19,509 nt of DNA, taken from assembly GCA_964651495.1 (NCBI GenBank), contig CAZYWP010000051.1, positions 1-19,509 on the forward strand, in the 5' to 3' direction. A program made the position numbers and the translations under genes. Each line of letters opens with the position of its first letter. Position 1 is the stretch's first letter. The stretch comes from CAZNVB01 sp964651495 (GTDB lineage Bacteria; Acidobacteriota; Aminicenantia; Aminicenantales; UBA8522). Positions 7,793 to 15,796 of this stretch are shown one piece after another. The notes below the pieces were generated by a model. The model was not told the DNA's origin. It searched no databases and was given only the letters and a program-made list of their open reading frames with translations.

Positions 7793-8866
7793 TTACGAAA
7801 GGGCATAAGGTCTTGATCTATCCCGCACAAAGGCAACGATATCCTCAGCTTCCGCCCGATCCCGGCAACTCACCTGCAAAAACACATTCCGCTCCCTGAG
7901 TTGATCAATTGACGTCCGGACCTGATCCGCGGTGCCATGGAGCATCAGATTGACCAAGCCGGTGGCGGAGAAAATACGATCGAGGTCATCCAAAGCGCCT
8001 GGCGTCCCGGGATCATTGGTCACTTCCAACAATCGGATCCCGGGCAATTGAGCGACCCGGGGAACAAAATGCATCTTCTCGTTATGGACATGATAGAAAA
8101 CGCCGCCGTATTTTTTCGCCAATTCCGCTTCATAGGGGAACCCGAATTCATCATAGATCTTGGGCGAACACAGCATCGCCGCATCATTGGAAAAATGCCC
8201 GAGGACATGTTTATTCATCCAGCCGCTTCCCATGTAGAAGACATGCCCGCCGTCGACTGAATCAGCCCAGGCGGTAAGATGGCGGTAGTACCACGGGATC
8301 GCCTGAACAAGAAATTTCATCACTCGATGGACAAAATCAGGCTGGAGGATGAAATCCGTGAACAGTTCGTCACCGCGCCAGGCATTGGCCAGATCCATGG
8401 GCGCCATAGCTCCCCGCAGGGAAAGGACAAACGTGCCGTCTTTCTTCGAGCGCAGATACTCGTAGCCCTTTTTCATGTATTGAAACCATTTGGTTTGCGG
8501 GCTGAGGCGATATCCCTCCAGCTCTTCGGGAGTTTTCAGTGCGGGAATGGGAAGACAGGTATCGGCTTGCAGGGTAACATCCATCCCCAGCCAGGCGGAA
8601 TGTTCGGCGATGCCGAACCGAGGACAGATCGAGGGAATGGCATCGTCGTCCAGTCCTGCTTTTTCCCGCCAGACAGGCCTGGCGGCCGCCAGTCTGTAAT
8701 CCAGCCATTCGGCCAGTTGATGATCGAGGTCAAAATGATTCAGAGGGGGAATATCGGGACTCTCAACCGGCACCATCGCATTGATTAAGAAATATCCCGG
8801 CTCTGTAGCCCGATAAAAGGTCCGGCTTCTCTTCACGACGGCATGGATGGACTCCGGCACTTTCAT
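7793..8866 (-). CDS. Uroporphyrinogen decarboxylase (URO-D) superfamily protein
   Basis: A 357-aa protein spanning the length of the URO-D/methyltransferase-like TIM-barrel family. Supporting stretches are the PPLNHFDLDHQ and RFGIAEHS regions near the N-terminus, LSLRGAMAPMDLANAW (148-163), the CSPKIYDEFGFPYE helix (233-246), HVHNEKMH (259-266) and a late LLEVTNDPG / NLMLHGT pair. In corrinoid-dependent relatives such as MtaA/CmuA this central strand carries a HxC zinc motif; here it is HVHN with no cysteine, so a zinc-thiolate methyltransferase mechanism is not supported. No other heme or corrinoid gene is in the window, so it is unlikely to be the haem enzyme HemE. The function is unassigned. 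The start ATG follows directly on the stop codon of a decayed receptor reading frame, with a weak GAAGG Shine-Dalgarno. Confidence 0.85.
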   Translation of the reverse strand: MKVPESIHAVVKRSRTFYRATEPGYFLINAMVPVESPDIPPLNHFDLDHQLAEWLDYRLAAARPVWREKAGLDDDAIPSICPRFGIAEHSAWLGMDVTLQADTCLPIPALKTPEELEGYRLSPQTKWFQYMKKGYEYLRSKKDGTFVLSLRGAMAPMDLANAWRGDELFTDFILQPDFVHRVMKFLVQAIPWYYRHLTAWADSVDGGHVFYMGSGWMNKHVLGHFSNDAAMLCSPKIYDEFGFPYEAELAKKYGGVFYHVHNEKMHFVPRVAQLPGIRLLEVTNDPGTPGALDDLDRIFSATGLVNLMLHGTADQVRTSIDQLRERNVFLQVSCRDRAEAEDIVAFVRDRSRPYALS

Positions 8867-8923
8867 TCACTTCGCCTTCGTTCCCGCCTTCCGCTCTTGT
8901 CGGGAAACCGTCCTTAATTCTAG

Positions 8924-8998
8924 CCATCTGTTTGCCAATCTCTTATCCAAGCTTAAATTGAGGCCCCAGTATTCCCGCTTCGCCTCGGGGCAAGCCGG
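8924..8998 (-). pseudogene. Relic of a second TonB-dependent receptor gene
   Basis: Read on the minus strand, this stretch encodes 25 residues beginning PACPEAKREYWGLN and ending DKRLANRW. They match the intact receptor near its residues 767-791 with four differences that I can count (K/E, F/L, S/A, D/N). The DNA shares an exact 20-base run. The open frame runs without a start codon from about 9047 to the TGA at 8867-8869, directly before the URO-D ATG, but the flanks no longer align convincingly. It therefore looks like a fragment left by deletion of a paralogous receptor gene, not a functional peptide. A TAGAAT at 8917-8922 could serve as a -10 box for the URO-D gene, but no good -35 is placed for it. 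Confidence 0.8.
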
Positions 8999-9168
8999 AC
9001 GCGAGGTTGATACTCCGGGTGTGCCACATTTATGCCACTCGTGATCGGCTTATTCTACAACAAGGTCCGGTGCAGAATGAATGGGTGAATTCACGACGGC
9101 AGATCATCGGAGATCGGCCGCCAGAGCTTTTCCCCTGGCTCGATTCATTGAATACGGCTAGGAGTTAT
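8999..9168. other. Remaining intergenic stretch, no gene recognised
   Basis: Together with the relic this forms the 302-bp gap between kinase 2 and the URO-D gene. I see no RNA gene, no clear terminator for kinase 2 and no convincing promoter. Weakly receptor-like residues (TPGVSTSR) continue in frame to about 9020, then similarity stops. Confidence 0.5.
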
Positions 9169-12100
9169 TCACTTCACCGGGCCGAGATAGCGGTCGAACC
9201 AGTCGAGCGTCTCTTTGACGACGGTCTTCCAGTTGGCCCCGATGTCGCCGTGGCCTCCATCCCAGAAGATCTGCTGCTTGTCCTTCTCCGGGGCGCCCAG
9301 CAGCCGGAACATCGGACGCTGGGATGTTTCAAGCGGAATCATGAAATCGGATCGGCCGTTGCCCATGAGGGTGGGAAGCCGGAAGCGGGGCAGGAAATTG
9401 AGCGGATCGGCCTCTGGCAACGGGCGGCTGGAGGATAAGCCGGCATGGATGAGCACGGCCGCTTTCAGGCGTTGCTCACCCGCCGCGAGGACGGGCACCA
9501 AGCAAGCGCCACGACTGTAACCAAAGACGCCGAGCCGGTCGCGATCCACATCCGGACGGCTCACCAGGTAATCGATGGACCGGCGGAAGTCTTTGGATTC
9601 CATGATCAGCCGGTCGCGAGCCTCGTTGGGGCCGGCGGCGGAGGTCGCGTGCCGGCGCTGATATTGGCCCTTGAGAACCGGCAGCAGGAAAGCCCGTCCG
9701 CTCTTGACGAGAAAGTCAAACATACGTTCTTGCGCCGGTTGCGGCGAAGGAAGCCTGGTTGACATGCCGGGATCCGCATAGAGGATCGTCTGATAGGGTG
9801 CGGTCGCATGCTTCGGTAGATATAAATAGCCGAGGACCCGCTCGTCTCCGTACGCGGCGGCGAAGGAGACTTTCTCGCGTCTCCAGTAGGAATTCTCCCC
9901 GTCGATGCCTTCGACATGCGCCTCGAGGTCCGTCGGATCATAGGCGTAAAGGCCCCGATACAGCAGGAACACCTCGTCCGGGACCGGTTTCTCTTGGCTG
10001 ACGTCGGGGATGGACCTGGTCACCGGACGCTGAAGTCCGACTTCCTCGCTCACGTCATAGCGTATACAACGAATGCCGTTCTGGGCGGAGCGATCCCAGG
10101 GGGGACGGGCATCCAGGCTGGAGAACATATATACCGGCTCATCCCAGGCGCCGCCGCGGATATAGCGCTGGCCGCCGACCTCGTTCCAGCACCACTCTCT
10201 CACATTGCCGGCCATATCCAGCGTGCCGAAGGCGCCAATGCCTTTGTAAGAGCCGACGCGCTCCGGGCCGGCGCCTCTGAAATTGCCCAGCTCGGCCATA
10301 GCCACAAAAAAGCCCGGCCTCGCGGCCTGTTGCCAGTGGTAGATGGTAGGCAATTGTTTTCCCGCGAATTCCGCGAAGGCCGCGGCTTCGTACCAGCTCA
10401 CGCCGTTCACCGGATACTCGTCGCGGCCCTGCGGGTATTCACCGAGCTCCCATGTGGAAGGGCCGGGCCGGCCCGTGGAATCGCGAAACAACGGCATGGC
10501 TTCTTCCCAGGAAAGCTCGCGGCCGCCCTGGACAAAGCCCTCTTTCCAGTACTCCCGCTTCTGATATCCGCCGCGATCGATGAACTCTTTAAACTGCCGG
10601 TTGGTGATTTCGTAACGGTCGATCAGGAAGGCCCTCAGCCTTGCCCCGCCCAGGCCGGAGATACCCACGGCGCCGCCGGGCACGCGGACCATTTCGGGCG
10701 GGATGGCGCCCTCGGCGTCCAGGTCGAATTCCAGGGTGGTCCCTCCTATGACTTCGCCCGCGCCCAGGATGGTTTGGAATCCGTGTTTCACGATGCGGAA
10801 GCGATATAAACCCCACAGCAGTTGTTTGGTGGTGAACGGCGTCATACCGAGAAGCAGCCAGTCATCGTCGTCCGCGGCGTAGCCCGTGGCCCACACCTCT
10901 GCACCGGGTGGATCGGTGCTGAACGACGTCGGCATGGAGCTGTCGTTATGGATCTGTTTCAGGGTGGGATCGTTGGGAAGGACCGCCTCGGCGCGGCGAA
11001 TGAGACGGAAAGCAGCCTGTAATTCGGCGGAATCCAGCAACTGGCGGATTTCAGGGATGGCTTGCACTCTCACCCAGCGGATTTTGGCCTGGCGGTTGAA
11101 GAACCAAAACGCGAGGAAGGCGATGGCGATAAGGATGAGTGCGGCCGGGACCGCCACCAGCGGGTTGCGCAGCCGCTTGAGAAGTGACCTAAGGTTGAAG
11201 AACCCGGCTTCCTCGGCACGGCGAGCCTCAAGAAACTTATTCAGGTCAGCGGCCATCCCCGCCGCCGAGGCATAGCGATCCTCGCGCTTTTTCTTCAGTG
11301 CCCGGTCGATGATCTTCTGGAGTCCGGCAGGAATGTCGGCTTTAAGCTGCCGGAGAGGCATCGGCTCGGACCCGACGATAGAATGGAGGACGATCGACTC
11401 CCGATCACCCCGAAACGGCATTTGCCCCGTCAGTATCTCGTAGAGTACAACTCCGAACGACCAGATGTCCGTACGCTTGTCCAGATCTTGGCCCTGCGCC
11501 TGTTCCGGCGACATGTAGGCAATCGTCCCTATGGTGTGGGCCTCCTTGGTGATTTGGCTCTCCCCCGCCACCTTGGCCAGCCCGAAGTCCATGATCTTCG
11601 CCTGCCCCTCCTCCGTCACCATGATGTTGGCGCTCTTGATGTCCCGGTGGATGATCCCCCGCTGGTGCGCCGCCTCCAGGCCCGAGGCGACCTGGATCGC
11701 GATGTCCACCGCCGTGTCGGTGTCCATCGGCCCCTTGGCGATCTTCTGGCGGATGCTCTGGCCGGCCACATATTCCATCGCGATGTACGGCTGACCGTCC
11801 GCTTCTTCGACTTCGTGAATCGTGCAGATGTTCGGATGAGAGAGCCCGGCCGCCGCCTGGGCCTCCCGGATGAATCTCTCTTTAGCCTCAGGATAGACGA
11901 TTAACTCCGGCGGCAGGAATTTCAGCGCCACCATCCGCTTGAGCTTGGTGTCTTCCGCCTGATAGACGACCCCCATCCCTCCCCGGCCGATTTCCCCGCT
12001 TATTGCGTACTTATCGGCGAAGATCATGCCCTTGCTCAAGACCTTGTAAGCGGTCCCGAGCGTCATCGTCTTACTGAAAGCAACTTCGCCCAAGGGAAAA

Positions 12101-12177
12101 AGCCTCGACCCGCACTCTGCACAGAATTTGGACCGGTCCAGGTTCTCAGCCTGACACTGGGGGCACTTGGTCGTCAA
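9169..12177 (-). CDS. Transmembrane Ser/Thr kinase fused to PEGA, FGE-sulfatase fold and alpha/beta hydrolase (kinase 2)
   Basis: A 1002-aa multidomain protein. Residues 5-22 form a zinc ribbon (C5, C8, C19, C22). The kinase domain (about 58-318) has GRGGMG (64-69), K86, HRD at 178-180 with N184, and DFG at 197-199, so it should be active. A transmembrane helix spans about 338-360. A PEGA-like domain follows (about 416-488, around PPGAEVW and YRFRIVKHGF). An FGE-sulfatase fold covers about 494-708 (MVRVPGG, IDRYEITN, NGVSWYEA, DMAGNVREW, RGGAW); it lacks the catalytic cysteine pair. The C-terminus (about 765-1002) is an alpha/beta hydrolase of the dienelactone-hydrolase/peptidase type: nucleophile S888 in GYSRG, acid D944, histidine H976. 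Expected topology puts the kinase inside and the FGE fold and hydrolase outside. The start is TTG with a good Shine-Dalgarno; starting later would remove the zinc ribbon. Substrates are unknown. Confidence 0.92.
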   Translation of the reverse strand: MTTKCPQCQAENLDRSKFCAECGSRLFPLGEVAFSKTMTLGTAYKVLSKGMIFADKYAISGEIGRGGMGVVYQAEDTKLKRMVALKFLPPELIVYPEAKERFIREAQAAAGLSHPNICTIHEVEEADGQPYIAMEYVAGQSIRQKIAKGPMDTDTAVDIAIQVASGLEAAHQRGIIHRDIKSANIMVTEEGQAKIMDFGLAKVAGESQITKEAHTIGTIAYMSPEQAQGQDLDKRTDIWSFGVVLYEILTGQMPFRGDRESIVLHSIVGSEPMPLRQLKADIPAGLQKIIDRALKKKREDRYASAAGMAADLNKFLEARRAEEAGFFNLRSLLKRLRNPLVAVPAALILIAIAFLAFWFFNRQAKIRWVRVQAIPEIRQLLDSAELQAAFRLIRRAEAVLPNDPTLKQIHNDSSMPTSFSTDPPGAEVWATGYAADDDDWLLLGMTPFTTKQLLWGLYRFRIVKHGFQTILGAGEVIGGTTLEFDLDAEGAIPPEMVRVPGGAVGISGLGGARLRAFLIDRYEITNRQFKEFIDRGGYQKREYWKEGFVQGGRELSWEEAMPLFRDSTGRPGPSTWELGEYPQGRDEYPVNGVSWYEAAAFAEFAGKQLPTIYHWQQAARPGFFVAMAELGNFRGAGPERVGSYKGIGAFGTLDMAGNVREWCWNEVGGQRYIRGGAWDEPVYMFSSLDARPPWDRSAQNGIRCIRYDVSEEVGLQRPVTRSIPDVSQEKPVPDEVFLLYRGLYAYDPTDLEAHVEGIDGENSYWRREKVSFAAAYGDERVLGYLYLPKHATAPYQTILYADPGMSTRLPSPQPAQERMFDFLVKSGRAFLLPVLKGQYQRRHATSAAGPNEARDRLIMESKDFRRSIDYLVSRPDVDRDRLGVFGYSRGACLVPVLAAGEQRLKAAVLIHAGLSSSRPLPEADPLNFLPRFRLPTLMGNGRSDFMIPLETSQRPMFRLLGAPEKDKQQIFWDGGHGDIGANWKTVVKETLDWFDRYLGPVK

Positions 12178-12181
12178 TACG

Positions 12182-12189
12182 TCCTTCCT
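12182..12189 (-). promoter_or_regulatory. Ribosome binding site deciding the TTG start of kinase 2
   Basis: AGGAAGGA on the minus strand, ending four bases before TTG at 12177 (the first AGGA core is eight bases away). It supports TTG over the next ATG at codon 51, which would delete the zinc ribbon. Confidence 0.7.
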
Positions 12190-12242
12190 GTCAAAAGCCT
12201 CAAGTCATCGAATCAGGAATACAATCTGCCCGTTTCGGCTGA

Positions 12243-12272
12243 ATCATAACCCCGGTCAATCGCGATTGTCAA
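12243..12272 (-). promoter_or_regulatory. Sigma70-type promoter of kinase 2
   Basis: On the minus strand TTGACA (12267-12272), an 18-base spacer and TATGAT (12243-12248). The predicted start is about 12236, giving a leader of about 59 bases. It indicates transcription separate from the receptor gene upstream. Confidence 0.7.
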
Positions 12273-12326
12273 CGAAATGTCCAGCCCTGATTCTTGCCGA
12301 CGCGCAATAGACGTTAACAATCCTGC

Positions 12327-12357
12327 TAAAAATGGGGTTGGACCCGGGCCTATCCCC
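12327..12357 (-). terminator. Possible terminator of the TonB-dependent receptor gene
   Basis: On the minus strand GGGG and CCCC (12354-12357 and 12334-12337) enclose a GC-rich inner part and are followed by ATTTTTA. The stem is short and interrupted, so this is tentative. It lies between the receptor stop and the kinase 2 promoter, where a terminator would be expected. Confidence 0.4.
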
Positions 12358-12397
12358 TCTTCTTGCAGATTATTAAATTGGGAAATGGGTATTGTGT

Positions 12398-12419
12398 CCC
12401 GAATTTCACCCGAATTTCA
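12398..12419. repeat. Two tandem copies of an 11-bp unit spanning the receptor stop codon
   Basis: CCCGAATTTCA occurs twice head to tail (12398-12408, 12409-12419) without mismatch. The second copy contains the receptor's stop codon (TGA on the minus strand), so the first copy carries a second TGA just downstream. It looks like a small slippage duplication. Confidence 0.6.
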
Positions 12420-15400
12420 GAAGCTGAACCGGGCGCCGAGCCGGGCCGAGATCGGCGGGAGGAACGCGGTTTTCATCCCAAAAGCGTTACTGCGGATATA
12501 ACCGGAGGCTTCTTCAAGCTCCCAGTTCTTCGAAAGAAGCTGGGCCTCCGTGACCGTAACGTAATAGGCGTTGCGATAGGGATAGTACAGTGTCGCCGTC
12601 GAGACGTTGAAGACATTGTCGACGTTGACATTGAAATTGAGCACGGTTTTGCCCATTCTCAGACTGTACTCCGCATACAGGTTGGCGAACCAGAGGAACG
12701 GCATACGTCTCAGGTTTCCCCGATTATAAGGCATAAAATTGCCACTTTCGATATTCCAATACTCAGTGAACGGTGTCCCGCTCATGGCATTGACCAGGGC
12801 GCCGATGGTCAGGCGGAAGGGGAAAGTGTAAGCGCCATAGAGCTTGAAGACGTGGGGTCTGTCCGTGGCCAGCGGCCCGTCAAGCGGGTTGAGATTCTTG
12901 TCGTAAGCGAAGTACCATGTATCGTAGTTCCTCTCCACGTTCGGGCTGTTCCTTCCCGCGCCTGTGGCCGTGTTAAACTCATCAGAGCTGGCGAGGCCGG
13001 AATAATTGCCCGTGAGCCGGCTCCAGGTGTAGGAGAACCCGCCCAGCCATCGGTCGGACAATCTTTTGTCCAGGCTGAAATTGAGGCCCCAGTATTCGCG
13101 CTTGGCCTTGGGGCAGGCCGGATAACGGGCGTCAAATTTCCCGCCGTTCGCTGTCGACCGGGAATATCCGTAGCCCGGGTTCGCGGTGTAGTAAATGATA
13201 TCCGCTCCGGTGATAACTCCCACATCCTCGACGGCGTAGCGAAGGTGCTTCTGGACCAGACGCACCGCTGCGGAGAGGTTCTCCATGAGCTTTTTCTCGA
13301 GGCCGAACGAGATTTCTCGCTGGCTCATCGGCTTCAGCCCTGGGTCGACGAGATCTAAGGAGACCGGAAGATAGTCGATGACCCTCAGCAATGTTCCAGG
13401 ATAATACCCGTTTTCCCCGATCTTGTCCCACTCATACGTATCCAGCTTGTAACAGGCCACCTTGTTCTTGGCCCCCCCGAAGGTACCGGCCGCCGAATAG
13501 AGCTTCATGACATCGAAATAGAGGCCGTAGCTCCCAAAAACCTTGAGGTTCGCGTCCCCGAAGACGTCGTAGACGAATCCCAGTCGTGGGGCCAGCTTGT
13601 CTCCGAATTTGAAATCGATCGGTTTTATCCCCTTCAGAGCCGGATCGTCGGAGTAGCTCGGGATATATTCACGCTCTGCCCGGATGCCGAGGTTCAAGGT
13701 CAGCCTGCCCTTGATCGTCCAACTGTCCTGGAGGTAGAACGCCCAGCGGTCGGAATGGACCTTATAGAAAGAGCCCCGAGGGCCGGTGACTTCGTTCCCC
13801 GCCACGGCATAATAGCCATAGGTTCCCTGGCCGTAGTCTTGTCCCAGGTAGATGAAGGGCCGGCCCCAGCCTAAGCTGATGTTCGGATAGTCCGGATACT
13901 TGAACCCGTTCCTCCAATCCTCGGCCGTCCGCACCCACTGGGCCCCGAATTTCCAGGCGTGCTCTCCGGCGAAGTTCAGGTAATAGGTCAAATCGCCGCC
14001 GACATAGGATTTTTGTGCCAGGGCTTTTTCCGTCACATAGAGTGCAGATAAGGGCATATTTGTCCAGCCTCTGGGCTTGATATACTCGGAAGGGATACCC
14101 GGGAAAACGGAGATGCCCAGCCCGCCGTGGACATAGCGCGGCTCCTTGGGCTGAACGAGCTGGTCGGTCGTGTTGTTATAAAAGGATCCTCCCCTGAGAC
14201 TGAATAAAATATTGTTTCCGAAGGTGAAGTCGGCGTAAGCCGCGGCGGTCCAGTAGGGGTAACGATAGCCATAGTCCCCCCAGACATCCGTGGGGCTGCC
14301 CGTGCCGGCCCGGGGTGGAACTTCACCCTTGTAGTTATTGAGATTGCTCACGAAGCTTGCGCCCAGCCGCACGAACTTGAAAGGCTGTGAGGTCAGTTTC
14401 ACCTGGAAGTTCCAGAAGTAGTCTCGCCGGGTGTAATTCCCTTCGATGAGCGAGGGGTCGAATTTGACATGTCGTGTTGTGGCGTTATAGACAGGGAGTA
14501 AAGAGCCGTAAAACCAGAGCCGGTCTTTGATGATGAACCCTCCGAGGTTGAACCCGGCCTCGAAGCGGTCGACTTTGTCCTTGCCGTAGAGATCCTGATA
14601 GTTGACGTACTCAACAAGGTTGATGTCATAGAGGCCGTAGCGGAGGGTGTCCCTCTCTTTTCCATTAAGCCCGGAGCCGCTGTAGTAGCCGAGGACATCC
14701 CCGTGGAACGTGTTCCCGCCTTGGCGCGTGATGACATGGATCACCCCGCCCAGCGAGCCGCCGAATTCCGCCGGATAGCCGCTGGCCTTGAACTGGACTT
14801 CATCGACAAACTCGAAGGCGACATTCTGGCCGCGAGTGCCGACATAGATATTGGTAATGTCGGTCCCATCGACATAAAACATGTTCTCGGAGCCCGAGGC
14901 CCCGTCCACCGAGATTCCGGAAAGCATGGGTTCTATCCGGACGCCGGGAACGGCGGTGACGAGGGTGTCGAAGTCGCGTCCCCGGGGAAGAGATTCAAAC
15001 ATTTCCCTGGTTATCGTCAGGCCTTTGATCGTGCTCTTGACATCGACCAGGGGCGACTGGCCGACGACCGTCACCTGCTCTTCCTGGGCGCCGAGCGGCA
15101 TGGACACATTCAATTTGACGCTCTGCTCGACCTCGACGATGATCCCATCCCGGGTGAAAGTCTTAAATCCCTTTAGAACAAAGGTGACTTTGTAGAGGCC
15201 CGGCGTCAGGGCGAAAACGCGATAAACGCCTTTCTCATCCGATATGGCCGTCGCCTTGCCGATAAGTTTAGGGCTGGTGGCTTCGATGGTGACGCCGGCC
15301 AGCGGCTCACCCTGCTCGTCGGTGACAGTGCCGAATATTTTACCCGTGGGTGCCTGGGCGAATAAGTACGCGCTGAAGAACATGAGTCCAAGAAGGCATA

Positions 15401-15425
15401 AAAGAGCTTGTTTTGGTCGTCCCAT
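12417..15425 (-). CDS. TonB-dependent receptor with N-terminal carboxypeptidase-regulatory-like domain
   Basis: A 1002-aa outer-membrane protein. It has a signal peptide (about 1-23, cleaved before Q24) and a carboxypeptidase-regulatory-like beta-sandwich (about 27-112, from GKIFGTVTDEQGEPLAGVTI). A plug domain (about 115-235) contains EQVTVVGQSPLVDVKS, ESLPRGRDFDTLV, FYVDGTDITN and AEFGGSLGGVIHVITRQGGN. A long beta-barrel rich in aromatic alternating strands runs to a terminal phenylalanine, the usual signal for outer-membrane assembly. This is the Oar/SusC-like architecture common in Acidobacteriota-type genomes. I see no classical TonB box, and the substrate (oligosaccharide, peptide or other) cannot be told. 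The start ATG has a near-perfect AAAGGAGGA five bases upstream. It is divergent from kinase 3. A fragment of a close paralog survives at 8924-8998. Confidence 0.93.
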   Translation of the reverse strand: MGRPKQALLCLLGLMFFSAYLFAQAPTGKIFGTVTDEQGEPLAGVTIEATSPKLIGKATAISDEKGVYRVFALTPGLYKVTFVLKGFKTFTRDGIIVEVEQSVKLNVSMPLGAQEEQVTVVGQSPLVDVKSTIKGLTITREMFESLPRGRDFDTLVTAVPGVRIEPMLSGISVDGASGSENMFYVDGTDITNIYVGTRGQNVAFEFVDEVQFKASGYPAEFGGSLGGVIHVITRQGGNTFHGDVLGYYSGSGLNGKERDTLRYGLYDINLVEYVNYQDLYGKDKVDRFEAGFNLGGFIIKDRLWFYGSLLPVYNATTRHVKFDPSLIEGNYTRRDYFWNFQVKLTSQPFKFVRLGASFVSNLNNYKGEVPPRAGTGSPTDVWGDYGYRYPYWTAAAYADFTFGNNILFSLRGGSFYNNTTDQLVQPKEPRYVHGGLGISVFPGIPSEYIKPRGWTNMPLSALYVTEKALAQKSYVGGDLTYYLNFAGEHAWKFGAQWVRTAEDWRNGFKYPDYPNISLGWGRPFIYLGQDYGQGTYGYYAVAGNEVTGPRGSFYKVHSDRWAFYLQDSWTIKGRLTLNLGIRAEREYIPSYSDDPALKGIKPIDFKFGDKLAPRLGFVYDVFGDANLKVFGSYGLYFDVMKLYSAAGTFGGAKNKVACYKLDTYEWDKIGENGYYPGTLLRVIDYLPVSLDLVDPGLKPMSQREISFGLEKKLMENLSAAVRLVQKHLRYAVEDVGVITGADIIYYTANPGYGYSRSTANGGKFDARYPACPKAKREYWGLNFSLDKRLSDRWLGGFSYTWSRLTGNYSGLASSDEFNTATGAGRNSPNVERNYDTWYFAYDKNLNPLDGPLATDRPHVFKLYGAYTFPFRLTIGALVNAMSGTPFTEYWNIESGNFMPYNRGNLRRMPFLWFANLYAEYSLRMGKTVLNFNVNVDNVFNVSTATLYYPYRNAYYVTVTEAQLLSKNWELEEASGYIRSNAFGMKTAFLPPISARLGARFSF

Positions 15426-15430
15426 CCTTT

Positions 15431-15439
15431 TCCTCCTTT
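15431..15439 (-). promoter_or_regulatory. Ribosome binding site of the receptor gene
   Basis: AAAGGAGGA on the minus strand, five bases before the ATG at 15425. It is the strongest Shine-Dalgarno in the window and fits high expression of an outer-membrane protein. Confidence 0.8.
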
Positions 15440-15531
15440 ATCTTGAATAAAGGCCGAAGAGACCAGCGGTGAAGTCGGCAGTTCGGATGCGCACGCCCCC
15501 GGAATACGTCGCCGTTTCCCTTCGCTTGCAA

Positions 15532-15560
15532 TAGTTATCAATTTTAGGAGACTAAGTCAA
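15532..15560 (-). promoter_or_regulatory. Possible promoter of the receptor gene
   Basis: On the minus strand TTGACT (15555-15560), a 17-base spacer and TAACTA (15532-15537). The -10 box is a poor match, so the assignment is weak. It would give a leader of about 100 bases. Confidence 0.35.
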
Positions 15561-15565
15561 GTCAT

Positions 15566-15666
15566 ATTGGGGACGGTCCTACTATTGGTGACAGCATATC
15601 AATTCTCCAATTTTCTGCCGGAACAAAGACCATGGGGATGGTTCCGGCCGCGGAACGGTCCCCAAT
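15566..15666. repeat. Imperfect palindromic element, REP/RAYT- or MITE-like
   Basis: ATTGGGGACGGTCC (15566-15579) is nearly the reverse complement of GGAACGGTCCCCAAT (15652-15666). Inside, 15634-15663 folds into a long hairpin: GTTCCG / CGGAAC around a GCCG loop, extended by GGGGA / TCCCC with one mismatch and one G-U pair. A TTGGTGACAG motif at 15585-15594 resembles motifs I recall from repeats near REP-associated tyrosine transposases (IS200-like). No transposase is encoded here, so a non-autonomous or decayed element is inferred. It sits between two divergent promoters. Confidence 0.5.
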
Positions 15667-15732
15667 TCTTCCTCAGCTAATTGTCAGGAGATCGCTGTGC
15701 ACCCGATGCTCGCGATGACGGAAGAGCAAGAA

Positions 15733-15761
15733 TTGACTTTGAGCCCGGGAATTGATATCTA
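15733..15761 (+). promoter_or_regulatory. Promoter of kinase 3 with extended -10
   Basis: TTGACT (15733-15738), a 17-base spacer and TATCTA (15756-15761) preceded by TGA, forming an extended -10. The predicted start is about 15768, giving a leader of about 29 bases without a well-placed Shine-Dalgarno. Confidence 0.6.
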
Positions 15762-15796
15762 TCGGCCGTGGGGAAGTTGTGATCAGAGCCATTTAA

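Noticed and set aside
9007..9165. Plus-strand frame with VCHIYAT and a later RPPELFPWLDS, reminiscent of tails near tyrosine recombinase genes
   Set aside because: There are no catalytic Arg-His-Arg-Tyr residues, the stretch is short, and it runs into the antisense of kinase 2; the resemblance is impressionistic.
9916..10809. Plus-strand open frame of 297 codons antisense to kinase 2
   Set aside because: Same reasoning: it overlaps the well-supported FGE region and shows no family signature.
12363..13358. Plus-strand open frame of 331 codons antisense to the receptor barrel
   Set aside because: The receptor frame is fully supported by domains, start and Shine-Dalgarno; the antisense frame shows no domain and is a codon-bias shadow.
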